Assembly (NCBI GenBank): GCA_963798655.1
Contig: CAWCUH010000003.1
Span: forward strand, 496,001 to 560,000
Length of the DNA stretch: 64,000 nt
Direction of reading: 5' to 3'
From: CAVSMC01 sp963798655
GTDB lineage: Bacteria; Pseudomonadota; Gammaproteobacteria; Burkholderiales; Casimicrobiaceae
Shown here: piece by piece, positions 7,574-16,147 of the stretch
How positions within the stretch are numbered: position 1 is the first letter of the stretch
Layout: the number at the start of each line of letters is the position of its first letter
Position numbers and translations under genes: made by a program
The notes under the pieces: model-generated
The model's input: only the letters and a program-made list of their open reading frames with translations
The model's database searches: none
What the model was told of the DNA's origin: nothing

Positions 7574-8962
7574 ATGACGACTCCGCTCACGCTCTACGAC
7601 AACTACACGCGCACGCTGCGCGTGTTCGAGCCGCTCGCACGCGACGCCGAGGTCGGCGTCTACACGTGCGGACCGACCGTCTACGACTACCAGCACATCG
7701 GCAACTACCGCACGTTCCTGTTCGAGGACTTGCTGAAGCGCGTGCTCGAATGGAACGGCTACCGCGTGCGACACGTGATGAACGTGACCGACGTCGGCCA
7801 CCTGACCTCCGACGCCGACGAGGGCGAGGACAAGATGGAGAAGGGCGCCCGGCGGACCGGCAAGTCGGCCTGGGAGATCGCACAGCTCTACACCGATGCG
7901 TTCGTCGACGACATGAAGGCGCTCAACATCGAGAGTCCGAGCGTGCTCTGCCGCGCGACCGACCACATCGCCGAGCAGGTCGCGTTCATCCGCGACATCG
8001 AGCAGAAGGGCTACACGTACCGTACGTCGGACGGCGTTTATTTCGACACCAGCAAGCAGCCCGACTACGGCCACCTCGCGCGGCTCGACAAGTCGGGACT
8101 CGAGGCGGGCAGGCGCGTCGACGTCGGTGAAAAGCGCCATCCGACCGACTTCGCTCTGTGGAAGCTCTCACCGCCCGGCGGGAAGCGGCAGATGGAATGG
8201 GAAAGCCCGTGGGGCCGCGGCTTTCCCGGCTGGCACATCGAGTGCTCGGCCATGGCGCAGAAGTATCTCGGCGATTTCTTCGACATCCACTGCGGCGGCG
8301 AGGACCACATCCCCGTCCATCACACGAACGAGATCGCGCAGACGGAGGCGCGGGTCGGCACGCGCCTCGCGAACTTCTGGATGCACGGCTACTTCCTGCT
8401 CGCGAACGACGCGAAGATGGCGAAGTCGGCCGGCGGCTTCCTGCGCATCGCGACGCTGGTCGAACGCGGCTACGATCCGCTCGCGTATCGTTACCTGTGC
8501 CTCACCGCGCACTACCGCACGCAGTTGAACTTCACCTGGGATGCACTCGACGCGGCCGCCACCGGGCTCGACCGGATGCGCAACGGCTTCTTTGCGCTTG
8601 CAGGCGATGCAGCGGCGCAAGCCGATGCGGAGTCGGTCGCGAAGTTCACCGCGTTCGTCAACGACGACCTCAACGTGCCGCGCGCGCTCGCGCTCGGCTG
8701 GGAAACGCTGCGCGGCGAGCTTGCGCAGCCGGTCAAGCGTGCCACGCTCGCGCGCTTCGACACGGTCTTCGGGCTCGGCCTGGTCGACTGGAAGCCGAAG
8801 GCCGAAGCAATTCCCGACGACGTTCGCGCACTCGCCGAGCAGCGCGCGGCGGCGCGCAAGGCGAAGGACTGGAAAGAGGCCGATCGGCTGCGCGGCGAAT
8901 TGCGGGCTCTCGGCTGGGAGATGGAAGACCGCGCGGATGGCTACGAGTTGAAGCGCGCGTAG
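7574..8962 (+). CDS. cysS: Cysteinyl-tRNA synthetase (HIGN-type)
   Basis: This class I aminoacyl-tRNA synthetase of 462 aa charges tRNA-Cys. The first zinc-ligand cysteine is in YTCGPTVYD. The nucleotide-binding signature reads HIGN rather than HIGH. The second zinc site is in WHIECSAM, with GGEDHIPVHHTNE following, and the flexible loop is KMAKSAG in place of KMSKS. DALR-type helices end the protein (AARKAKDWKEADRLR). Length is normal. The HIGN variant with VMNVTDVGHLTSDADEGEDK is unlike the HIGH-type enzyme of well-known proteobacteria, which may point to a transferred gene. Confidence 0.95.
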   Translation: MTTPLTLYDNYTRTLRVFEPLARDAEVGVYTCGPTVYDYQHIGNYRTFLFEDLLKRVLEWNGYRVRHVMNVTDVGHLTSDADEGEDKMEKGARRTGKSAWEIAQLYTDAFVDDMKALNIESPSVLCRATDHIAEQVAFIRDIEQKGYTYRTSDGVYFDTSKQPDYGHLARLDKSGLEAGRRVDVGEKRHPTDFALWKLSPPGGKRQMEWESPWGRGFPGWHIECSAMAQKYLGDFFDIHCGGEDHIPVHHTNEIAQTEARVGTRLANFWMHGYFLLANDAKMAKSAGGFLRIATLVERGYDPLAYRYLCLTAHYRTQLNFTWDALDAAATGLDRMRNGFFALAGDAAAQADAESVAKFTAFVNDDLNVPRALALGWETLRGELAQPVKRATLARFDTVFGLGLVDWKPKAEAIPDDVRALAEQRAAARKAKDWKEADRLRGELRALGWEMEDRADGYELKRA

Positions 8963-8999
8963 CGCTCGCGCTTCGCGCAGCCGACCTCGACCGCCGCGG

Positions 9000-9005
9000 T
9001 AAAAT
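9000..9005 (+). promoter_or_regulatory. Candidate -10 of the MetE-like gene
   Basis: The hexamer TAAAAT lies in GCGGTAAAATGCCGG, 57 bp upstream of the downstream ATG. It fits the GGTAnAATnnCGG pattern shared with the cysS and tpiA promoters. The -35 region is weak. Confidence 0.45.
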
Positions 9006-9061
9006 GCCGGCATCGCGTGCCGCCGTCTGGGCGGCCGCCCCCGATCGCCCTGGAGCCCGTC

Positions 9062-10207
9062 ATGCCCGAAACCCTCGCTTCCGAGCGGACGTCGGTCCGC
9101 AGCACACCGCCGTTTCGCGCCGATCACGTCGGCAGCTTCCTGCGCCCGAAGGCCTTGCTCGATGCGCGCGAGAGCTTTCGCACGGGCGCCATCGGCGCCG
9201 ACGAGCTGCGCGCCGCCGAGGACGCCGCGATCCGCGGCGTCGTCAAGTTCCAGGAGGACCTGGGCCTTCGCGGCGTCACCGATGGCGAATACCGCCGCAC
9301 GTACTTCCACATCGACTTCCTGACGCAGCTCGACGGCGTCGACACCAAGGGCGGGCTCCCGGTGCACTTTCATCGCGTCAACGGCGACATCGACTTCGCG
9401 CCGCCGGTGATGATGGTCACGCGCAGGATCCGTCACGTGAAGCCGATCCAGCGGCGCGATTTCGAATTCCTGAAATCGCTGACGACGCGAACACCGAAGG
9501 TGACGATTCCCTCGCCGACGATGCTGCACTTCCGCGGCGGACGGCAGGCAATCAGCCGCGAAGCGTATCCCGATCTCGACGCGTTCTACGACGACGTCGC
9601 GGCCGCCTATCGCGACGAGATCGCCGATCTCGCCGCGGCGGGCTGCACGTACCTTCAGCTCGACGACACGAACCTCGCGTACCTGTGCGACGAGAAGATG
9701 CGCGAAGGAGCGCGCGCACGCGGCGACGACCCGAACGAGCTGCCGCGCCATTACGCGCGGCTCATCAATGCGGCGATCTCGCGGCGCCCGGCGGACATGG
9801 CGGTGTGCATTCACCTGTGCCGCGGCAACTTCAGGAGCGCGTGGGCGGCCGAGGGCGGATACGAGCCGGTTGCCGAAGTGCTCTTCAACGAGTTGAAGGT
9901 CGACGGCTATTTCCTCGAGTACGACGACGCACGCGCCGGCGACTTCTCGCCGTTGCGGCACGTGCCGAAGGACAGGACGGTCGTGCTCGGTCTCGTCACG
10001 ACGAAGCTCGACCGGATGGAGAGCAAGGACGATCTCAAGCGGCGCATCGACGACGCGGCGAAGTTCGTGCCGCTCGAGCAGATGTGCATTTCGCCCCAGT
10101 GCGGGTTCTCGAGCACGGTGCACGGCAACGACATCCACGTCGAGACGCAGGCGGCGAAGCTCAAGCTGTGCGTCGACACGGCGCGTGAGGTCTGGGGCGG
10201 CGTCTGA
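9062..10207 (+). CDS. MetE C-terminal-like cobalamin-independent methyltransferase (COG0620)
   Basis: This TIM-barrel protein of 381 aa is related to the C-terminal catalytic half of 5-methyltetrahydropteroyltriglutamate-homocysteine methyltransferase. Zinc ligands are visible as H251 and C253 in IHLCRGN, an acidic EYDD segment near 283, and a cysteine in the C-terminal SPQCGF motif near 340. It lacks the N-terminal MetE domain, like Bacillus YxjG/YxjH-type proteins, so the methyl donor and acceptor are uncertain. The start is ATG at 9062. It stands alone between cysS and an acetyltransferase. Confidence 0.82.
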   Translation: MPETLASERTSVRSTPPFRADHVGSFLRPKALLDARESFRTGAIGADELRAAEDAAIRGVVKFQEDLGLRGVTDGEYRRTYFHIDFLTQLDGVDTKGGLPVHFHRVNGDIDFAPPVMMVTRRIRHVKPIQRRDFEFLKSLTTRTPKVTIPSPTMLHFRGGRQAISREAYPDLDAFYDDVAAAYRDEIADLAAAGCTYLQLDDTNLAYLCDEKMREGARARGDDPNELPRHYARLINAAISRRPADMAVCIHLCRGNFRSAWAAEGGYEPVAEVLFNELKVDGYFLEYDDARAGDFSPLRHVPKDRTVVLGLVTTKLDRMESKDDLKRRIDDAAKFVPLEQMCISPQCGFSSTVHGNDIHVETQAAKLKLCVDTAREVWGGV

Positions 10208-10254
10208 AGCGCGACTGCCCGTCGTCGCGCGATCCTCCCCGCTGTCCGTCGCCG

Positions 10255-10779
10255 TTGGAACTCGCGTCGACCGGGCGCTTGCGGCTGCGCTGGCTCGACG
10301 ACGGCGACGCGCGCTTCATGCTCGAGCTCGTGAACGATCCGTCATGGATTCGTTACATCGGCCAGCGCGATGTGAAGACGCTCGACGATGCAAGGCGCTA
10401 CATCGCCGACGGGCCGGTGGCGATGTACGCGCGGGTCGGGTTCGGCTTGTACGCCGTGGAGCTGAAGCACAGCGGAGAAGCGATCGGCCTGTGCGGCCCG
10501 ATCAAGCGCGAAACGTTCGACGAAGTCGACATCGGATTCGCGTTTCTTCCGCGCTATCGCGGGCAAGGGTACGCGCTGGAGGCGGCCAGCGCCGTGATGG
10601 CGTACGCCCGAGACGTACTCGCCCTTCGGCGCATCGTCGCGATGCTGTCGAAGGACAACGATCGATCGCGCAGGCTCCTCGACAGGCTCGGGTTCCGCTT
10701 CGAGCGCACGGTGAAGCTGCACGCCGACGACGACGAGCCGCTCGACCTGTATGCAGCCGCGATGGACCGGCCGATCTGA
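10255..10779 (+). CDS. GNAT family N-acetyltransferase, RimJ/RimL-like
   Basis: This protein of about 174 aa begins STGRLRLRWLDDGDARFM, the usual start of the Acetyltransf_3 (ribosomal-protein serine/alanine acetyltransferase-like) group. The CoA loop is PRYRGQGYALEA at about 98-109, followed by NDRSRRLLDRLGFRFE. No ATG exists near the domain edge; TTG at 10255 is the best start and has only a weak ribosome-binding site. It lies 47 bp after the methyltransferase gene on the same strand. The substrate is unknown. Confidence 0.78.
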   Translation: MELASTGRLRLRWLDDGDARFMLELVNDPSWIRYIGQRDVKTLDDARRYIADGPVAMYARVGFGLYAVELKHSGEAIGLCGPIKRETFDEVDIGFAFLPRYRGQGYALEAASAVMAYARDVLALRRIVAMLSKDNDRSRRLLDRLGFRFERTVKLHADDDEPLDLYAAAMDRPI

Positions 10780-10833
10780 CGATGACGATCGCAGGCGATC
10801 GCATCGCCCTCGCGCTTTCACGCTGAGGCAATC

Positions 10834-11103
10834 ATGTGCAGGAACATCAAGGTGCTGTTCAACTTCGAGCCGCCGGTGACCGACGACGAGATCCGCGCTG
10901 CCTCGCTGCAGTTCGTGCGCAAGGTGAGCGGCATGAACAAGCCGTCGAAGGCGAACGAAGCAGCGTTCGACGCCGCCGTCGAGGCGATCGCTGCCGTTTC
11001 GGCGAGCCTCCTTGCATCGCTGCAGACGAGCTCGCCCGCGCGCAGCCGCGAGCAGCAGGAAGCGAAGGCGCGGCTGCGCTACGTGCGCCGGTTCGAGGTG
11101 TGA
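10834..11103 (+). CDS. DUF2277 family protein
   Basis: This 89-aa protein begins MCRNIKVLFNFEPPVTDDEI and continues SLQFVRKVSGMNKPSKANE, which are the hallmarks of DUF2277. The fold is expected to be small and helical; no function is established. The conserved MCRNIK start fixes the initiation codon. The GST gene follows 4 bp later, so the two are probably co-transcribed. Confidence 0.88.
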   Translation: MCRNIKVLFNFEPPVTDDEIRAASLQFVRKVSGMNKPSKANEAAFDAAVEAIAAVSASLLASLQTSSPARSREQQEAKARLRYVRRFEV

Positions 11104-11107
11104 CGTC

Positions 11108-11731
11108 ATGCTGAAGATCCTCGGGCGCTCGTCGTCGATCAACGTGCGCAAGGTGCTGTGGCTCTGCTGCGAGCTCGACCTGCGCTACGAGCAGGAGCAT
11201 TGGGGCATGGGGTTCCGCTCGACCGACGCGCCCGAATTCCGTGCGCTCAATCCGAACGGGCTCGTGCCGGTGCTCGTCGACGGCGACTTCGTTCTCTGGG
11301 AATCGAACGCGATCTGCCGGTACCTCGCGGCGAAGTACCGGCGCGACGATCTGCTGCCGGACGACCCGCAGCGGCGCGCGATCGTCGATCAATGGATGGA
11401 CTGGCAGACGACGGAGCTCAACAACGCATGGCGCTACGCATTCTGGGCGCTCGCACGCAAGAGCCCGAAGCACACGGACGCCGTGATGATCGGCGCGAGC
11501 GTCGACGCGTGGAACCGGCAGATGACGATCCTCGACGAGCGGCTGTCGTGCAGCGGCGGCCACGTCGCCGGCGAGTCGTTCACGCTCGCCGACATCGTCG
11601 TGGGCCTCGCGACCCATCGGTGGTTCATGACGCCGATGCAGCGTGCGCCGCTCGCCGCCGTCGAAGCGTATTACGAGCGGTTGAGCGAGCGGCCGTGCTT
11701 CCTGCTGCACGGGCGCAACGGTACGCCGTAG
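11108..11731 (+). CDS. Glutathione S-transferase family protein
   Basis: This 207-aa cytosolic-type GST has an N-terminal thioredoxin-fold domain. Its candidate catalytic serine is in GRSSSINVRKV (about residues 5-15), and it carries the cis-proline NPNGLVPVL and the glutathione gamma-glutamyl contact WESNAICRYLA. A helical C-terminal domain carries FTLADIVVGL. Specific function cannot be assigned. Maleylpyruvate isomerase activity is conceivable given the gentisate-type cupin next door, but the sequence does not decide it. The start is ATG at 11108. Confidence 0.85.
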   Translation: MLKILGRSSSINVRKVLWLCCELDLRYEQEHWGMGFRSTDAPEFRALNPNGLVPVLVDGDFVLWESNAICRYLAAKYRRDDLLPDDPQRRAIVDQWMDWQTTELNNAWRYAFWALARKSPKHTDAVMIGASVDAWNRQMTILDERLSCSGGHVAGESFTLADIVVGLATHRWFMTPMQRAPLAAVEAYYERLSERPCFLLHGRNGTP

Positions 11732-11762
11732 CGCGGCGGCAGGTGGATGCCCGCGACGCGCA

Positions 11763-12806
11763 TCAGCCGCGCGTCTGGTAGATGCCGAACGCCTTATGCA
11801 CGGGCGACTCGTCGGCGATGACGACGAACGCCGGGTGGCTCGACGAGCCGTTCGCGATCGTCACGCTGGCGAACCCGGGCGCGCACAGCGTGTCGCGCTC
11901 GCTCCAGTCGAGCTTCGCACCGTCGATCGACAGCCGGCCGCTGCCCTCGATCGCGTGGAATACCTGCGCGGCAGAGCGCGATCCGAGCGGTCGCGTTTCG
12001 CCGGGACGCAGCATCAGCGCGGTGAACGCGATCGTCGGGAAGCAGTCGCGGCCGGTTTCCGGATTCACGTACGCGAGCTGCAGCGGCTCGTGCGCCGGCC
12101 GCGAGCGGTGCAGCGATTCGAGCGCGCTGCGCGTGCGCTCCCACGGGTAGCGGACGAGCGGCGTCCGGTCCTCGCTGCGCACGAAGCCCGGTGCCGGCGC
12201 GAGGCCGGCGGCCGTGTACAGCGCGTCGGTGTGCGGCGCATTGCGCTCGATCGCCACTGCGGCGCCGTCCTCGACGTACGACGCCTCGAGGTAATACATC
12301 AGCGGCAGGTCGAGCACGTCGAGCCAGATCACCGGCTCGCGTCCCTCGTGTCCGTGCTCGTGCCAGCGGCCCGATGGCGTGAGGATCAGATCGCCGCGGC
12401 GCATTGCGCATTTCTCGCCGTCGACGCCGGTGAACGCGCCTTCGCCCTCGACGACGATGCGAACCGCGTTCGGCGTGTGGCGGTGATTCGGCGCGACCTC
12501 GCCCGGCAGGATCAACTGCAATCCGAGGTAGATGACCGGCGTCGCCTGCATGCTCGCGAGGCCGTGGCCGGGATTGGCGAGCACGAGCACGCGCCGCTCG
12601 GCCTTTTCGATCGGCGTGAGCTCGCCGGCACGCAGCAGCAGCGGACGCACGTCGGCGTACTTCCACAGCGTCGGTTGCGTGCGCGCGCCCGGCTTGCCCG
12701 CCGGCATGACGCTGCGAAGGCTGGGCCATAGCGGAAAAAGGTTCTTCGCCGTCAGGCTCTCGACGTACGCCTGCGGTAGATCTTCCATCGTTCCCAGCGG
12801 CTTCAT
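11763..12806 (-). CDS. Gentisate 1,2-dioxygenase-like bicupin
   Basis: This 347-aa protein has two cupin domains, at about residues 90-170 and 265-335. The first keeps the iron ligands as HRHTPNAVRIVVEGEG (H108, H110) and RWHEHGHEG (H149). The second lacks the histidine set, as usual in gentisate/1-hydroxy-2-naphthoate dioxygenases. The family opens the aromatic ring of gentisate or related hydroxybenzoates between the carboxyl- and hydroxyl-bearing carbons. Salicylate or hydroxynaphthoate cannot be excluded as substrate. It is convergent with the GST gene and divergent from the binding-protein gene at 12921. Confidence 0.83.
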   Translation of the reverse strand: MKPLGTMEDLPQAYVESLTAKNLFPLWPSLRSVMPAGKPGARTQPTLWKYADVRPLLLRAGELTPIEKAERRVLVLANPGHGLASMQATPVIYLGLQLILPGEVAPNHRHTPNAVRIVVEGEGAFTGVDGEKCAMRRGDLILTPSGRWHEHGHEGREPVIWLDVLDLPLMYYLEASYVEDGAAVAIERNAPHTDALYTAAGLAPAPGFVRSEDRTPLVRYPWERTRSALESLHRSRPAHEPLQLAYVNPETGRDCFPTIAFTALMLRPGETRPLGSRSAAQVFHAIEGSGRLSIDGAKLDWSERDTLCAPGFASVTIANGSSSHPAFVVIADESPVHKAFGIYQTRG

Positions 12807-12920
12807 CGGCGCGTCCTCCGGCAGGTGCGGCTCGCGGCGAATCTAGCACGCATCGGCCGCGCACAGGCACCGACGATATACTGATGCGCGTCCCGTTTCG
12901 CACCCAGGGAGATCCGCCTC

Positions 12921-14102
12921 ATGAGCCGTTTCATTCGCGTCGCCCGGCTGCTGCTCGTTGCCGGTGTCTCGTTCGCCGCTTGCGCGGCGGGCGCGCAGAA
13001 CGTTGTGAAGATCGGCGTTCTCGCCGAATTCTCGGGACCGTTCGCAGACTATGGAACGCAGATCCTGAACGGCATGAAGACGTACCTGAAGATGCACGGC
13101 GACACGTTCGGCGGCAAGAAGGTCGACCTCGTCATCCGCGACACGACCGGCGCGCAGCCGGATCTCGCGAAGCGCCTCGCGCAGGAGCTGATTACGCGCG
13201 ACAAGGTCGATCTGCTCGCCGGCTTCGGGTTGACGCCGAACGCGCTCGCCGTCGCGCCGCTGATGACGGAGGCGAAGAAGCCGATGGTCATCATGAACGC
13301 CGCGACGTCGATCATCACGACGAAGTCGCCGTACGTCGTCCGTGTGTCGCACACGCTGCCGCAGGACACGCAGCCGATCGCGCTATGGGCGGCGAAGAAC
13401 GGCATCAAGCGCGTGTTCACGCTCGTCGCCGACTACGGGCCCGGCGTCGATGCCGAGACGCAGTTCGTCAAGTCGTTCAAGGGGGCCGGCGGCACGATCG
13501 TCGACAGCGTGCGTACGCCGCTGCAGAACCCGGACTTCGCGCCGTTCCTGCAGCGGATCAAGGACGAGAAGCCCGACGCGGTCTTCGTGTTCCTGCCGCC
13601 GGGCAGCCAGACGATCGCGTTCATCAAGGGCTACGACGAGCGCGGACTGAAGCAGGCCGGCGTGAGGATCATCGCCACCGGCGACCTGACCGACGACGGC
13701 GTGCTGCCTGCGATGGGCGACCCGACGATCGGGCTCATCACGAGCTTTCACTATTCCGCCGCGCACGACTCGCCGGAGAACAAGGCATTCCTCAAGGCGT
13801 ACGTCGAGACGAACGGCACGAAGCTGCATCCGAATTTCATGGCGTGCGCCGGCTACGACGGCATGGCGGCGATCGCCGAGGCGCTGAAGAAGACGAACGG
13901 CTCGACCGACGCCGACGCGTTCGTCGCCGCGCTGAAGGGCATGAAGCTCACGAGCCCGCGCGGGCCGATCATGATCGATCCGCAAACGCGCGACATCGTG
14001 CAGACCGTGTACATCCGCCGCGTCGAGAAGGTCAACGGCACGCTGCAGAACGTCGAGTTCGACAAGTTTCCCGATCAGAAGGACCCGGGCAAGCAGGGGT
14101 AG
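12921..14102 (+). CDS. Periplasmic ABC solute-binding protein, LivK-like (orphan)
   Basis: This 393-aa type I periplasmic binding protein (Peripla_BP_6) has a cleavable signal ending SFAACAAGAQ at about residue 26. The mature part starts VVKIGVLAEFSGPFADYGTQ. It is clearly paralogous to the binding protein at 18836-20020: both share LAGFGLTP, TSIIT(T/S)KSPY and SFHYSAAHDSPENKA. No permease or ATPase genes flank it, so it may dock on the LivHMGF-type transporter encoded at 15419-18790. The ligand is probably an aromatic or carboxylic acid (inference). A TATACT hexamer at 12877-12882 could be its -10. Confidence 0.88.
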   Translation: MSRFIRVARLLLVAGVSFAACAAGAQNVVKIGVLAEFSGPFADYGTQILNGMKTYLKMHGDTFGGKKVDLVIRDTTGAQPDLAKRLAQELITRDKVDLLAGFGLTPNALAVAPLMTEAKKPMVIMNAATSIITTKSPYVVRVSHTLPQDTQPIALWAAKNGIKRVFTLVADYGPGVDAETQFVKSFKGAGGTIVDSVRTPLQNPDFAPFLQRIKDEKPDAVFVFLPPGSQTIAFIKGYDERGLKQAGVRIIATGDLTDDGVLPAMGDPTIGLITSFHYSAAHDSPENKAFLKAYVETNGTKLHPNFMACAGYDGMAAIAEALKKTNGSTDADAFVAALKGMKLTSPRGPIMIDPQTRDIVQTVYIRRVEKVNGTLQNVEFDKFPDQKDPGKQG

Positions 14103-14110
14103 GGCCCGCG

Positions 14111-14717
14111 ATGGACGCGACGATGCTCGAGCGGCTTCGCATTCGCGAGGTCGTCGAGAACTGGGCCGTGTGGCGCGACGCCGGCGACTGGCATCGCTTT
14201 GCGAGCGTCTGGCACGACGACGGCCGCATGATGGCGACGTGGTTCCAGGGCTCCGCGCAACGCTTCATCGAAGTGAGCCGCGAGGGCTTCGACAAAGGGC
14301 GTGCGCATCCTGCACTTCCTCGGCGGCTCGTCGATCGACGTCGCGGGCGATCGTGCCATCGCGCAGACGAAGATGACGATCTCGCAGCGCGCCGCTATCG
14401 ACGGCGTCGCCTGCGACGTCGTCTGCACCGGCCGCTTCTACGACTTCTTCGAGAAGCGCGCCGACGTCTGGGCGATCGTGCTGCGCCAGCCGATCTACGA
14501 AAAGGACCGGCTCGACCCGGTCGATCCGGCGGCGAAACTCGCGCTCGATCGCGACGTGCTCGAGCAGTTTAGCGAGGGCTACCGGCACCTCGCGTACCTG
14601 CAGACGAAGATCGGCTTCACGGTGAAGCGCGACATGCCGACGCTCAAGGGCCCCGAAGTCGAGCGCCTCTACGCGCGCGGCGCGGCGTGGCTTCGCGGCG
14701 AAGCGCTGACTGCGTGA
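14111..14717 (+). pseudogene. NTF2/SnoaL-like protein with a frameshift
   Basis: The product is a small alpha+beta barrel (SnoaL_4/NTF2-like) protein of about 200 aa. The N-terminal segment is in one frame: MDATMLERLRIREVVENWAV up to EGFDKG. The rest, VRILHFLGGSSIDV to GEALTA, is in the next frame. One extra base in the GGG run near 14296-14299 explains the break; removing it reads FDKGVRILHFL continuously. It starts 8 bp after the binding-protein gene. Such proteins often belong to aromatic catabolism loci, but the substrate is unknown. It is either a fresh pseudogene or an assembly indel. Confidence 0.78.
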
Positions 14718-14724
14718 GCCGAAC

Positions 14725-14792
14725 GGCGGACGAATCCCGGCCCCCGCCGCCCTTATGCCGATGCGGGCTTCGGGGGCCGGGATTCGTCCGCC
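14725..14792. terminator. 22-bp perfect inverted repeat between convergent genes
   Basis: Arms 14725-14746 and 14771-14792 are perfectly complementary over 22 bp (GGCGGACGAATCCCGGCCCC and onward), with a 24-nt loop. The element sits 8 bp after the NTF2-like gene and 17 bp before the end of the convergent hemerythrin gene. It can therefore terminate both transcripts. There is no U-run, so a role as a REP-type palindrome or an RNA-stabilising hairpin is equally possible. Confidence 0.7.
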
Positions 14793-14808
14793 ATGCGCGC
14801 GCGAGGCG

Positions 14809-15399
14809 CTAACGGCGCCTGCTGATATCCGGCCCGACGCCGATCGGCGGCGGCGCAAGGCTCACGATGCGGCGGAAGAGCTCGCGCATCTCGCGCGTCG
14901 AATCGACACCGACCAGCGGGTCGTCGTTCGACGCGAATGCGGCGTCGATCGGCGCCCAATCCTGCGCCGTCAACGACTGTTCCGCGGCCGGCAGCACCTG
15001 CTGCTCCTCGGTCGTCATGTGCTTCCAGTGGAAATCGATGTAGCGCGCGAGCGCCGATGCAAACTCGGATTGCCCGGGCGCGCCGCTCGCGCGGAAATCG
15101 TCGAGCGCGCGCGCAAGCTCGACGATCGCGTCGCGGCCCGCCGCGTGCTCGCGCTCGAGCACGTCGATCACCGGCACGATGTCCGGGCGGCGCTGGCGCA
15201 GCGCCGGGAACAGGTAGCCGTCTTCCTTCGGATGATGGAGCCGCTCTGGGAATGCCTCGATGTAGCGAAGCATCGCCTCCATCAGCGTGAAGTCGGGCAT
15301 CATGCGGCCGCTGCCGACTTCGTCGACGACGTAGCGCAGCCCTTCGAGCACCGCCGCGATGGACCGGTGCTCGTCGCGGATGATCGCAAGTGCCTTCAT
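14809..15399 (-). CDS. Hemerythrin HHE-domain protein
   Basis: This 196-aa four-helix bundle has the di-iron ligand pattern of bacterial hemerythrins: H11 in DEHRS, HHPKED at 55-60, H85 in EREHAAG, and HWKHMTTEEQ at 124-133. It is expected to bind O2 (or NO) reversibly in the cytoplasm. The start is ATG at 15399, 19 bp after the livF stop on the same strand, which places it as the last gene of the lig/liv operon. A role in buffering oxygen for the ring-cleaving dioxygenases is an inference from that position. Confidence 0.85.
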   Translation of the reverse strand: MKALAIIRDEHRSIAAVLEGLRYVVDEVGSGRMMPDFTLMEAMLRYIEAFPERLHHPKEDGYLFPALRQRRPDIVPVIDVLEREHAAGRDAIVELARALDDFRASGAPGQSEFASALARYIDFHWKHMTTEEQQVLPAAEQSLTAQDWAPIDAAFASNDDPLVGVDSTREMRELFRRIVSLAPPPIGVGPDISRRR

Positions 15400-15418
15400 C
15401 GCTCGTCCTCTTTGAACT

Positions 15419-16147
15419 CTAGGCGGAGACGGCCACCAGTCGGTGCAGCAACTCGGGATCGCGCGACAGCGTCGCGCTGTCCGAGCGATGGACGATGCGG
15501 CCACGGTCGAGCACCAGCGCGCTCTTCGTGAGCGACAGCGCGAGCCGCGCGTGCTGCTCGACGACGATGACCGCCATGCCGCCGTCGGACACGAGCTCGT
15601 CGATCACGCCCATCAGCTCCTGCACGATGATCGGCGCGAGCCCTTCCATCGGCTCGTCGAGCAGCAACAGCCTCGGATTGACCATCAGCGCGCGTGCGAT
15701 CGCGAGCATCTGCTGCTCGCCGCCGGAGAGCTGGTTGCCGAAGTTCGTTCGTCGCTCCTCGAGTCGCGGGAACAGCTTGTACAGCCTCTCGAGCGTCCAG
15801 CGGGGCGCCGCCGAGCCGGCCGCCGGTTCCGAGCGGCCGACCGACGTCAGGTGCTCGTCGACGGTGAGCGACGGCCACATGAAGCGCTCCTGCGGTACCC
15901 AGCCGATGCCCGCGTGCGCGCGGCGGTGCGTCGGCAGCGCGGCGAGATTGCCGCCGCGCCAGCGCATCGTGCCGGCGCGAAGGCGCGTCAAGCCCATCAG
16001 CGTGACGAGCAGCGTCGTCTTGCCGACGCCGTTGCGCCCGAGCAGAGCGAGGCTGTCGCCTTCGTCGAGCGCCAACGATACGTCCTCGAGAACGATCGAA
16101 TCGCCGTAGCCCGCGGTGACGGCGTCGACGGCGAGCAGCTCAGCCAT
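15419..16147 (-). CDS. livF: ABC transporter ATPase, LivF-like
   Basis: This 242-aa ATPase has Walker A GRNGVGKTT (about 38-46), signature LSGGEQQMLAIAR and Walker B LLLLDEPMEGLAP. The EGLAP ending is typical of LivF. It powers uptake by the branched-chain-amino-acid/aromatic-acid (HAAT) type transporter with the genes just upstream. It overlaps livG by 8 bp. The substrate, inferred from operon context, is an aromatic acid rather than leucine. Confidence 0.9.
   Translation of the reverse strand: MAELLAVDAVTAGYGDSIVLEDVSLALDEGDSLALLGRNGVGKTTLLVTLMGLTRLRAGTMRWRGGNLAALPTHRRAHAGIGWVPQERFMWPSLTVDEHLTSVGRSEPAAGSAAPRWTLERLYKLFPRLEERRTNFGNQLSGGEQQMLAIARALMVNPRLLLLDEPMEGLAPIIVQELMGVIDELVSDGGMAVIVVEQHARLALSLTKSALVLDRGRIVHRSDSATLSRDPELLHRLVAVSA

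Noticed and set aside
8158..10188. Long overlapping frames on both strands across cysS and the MetE-like gene
   Set aside because: All lack recognisable motifs and overlap genes with full catalytic signatures.
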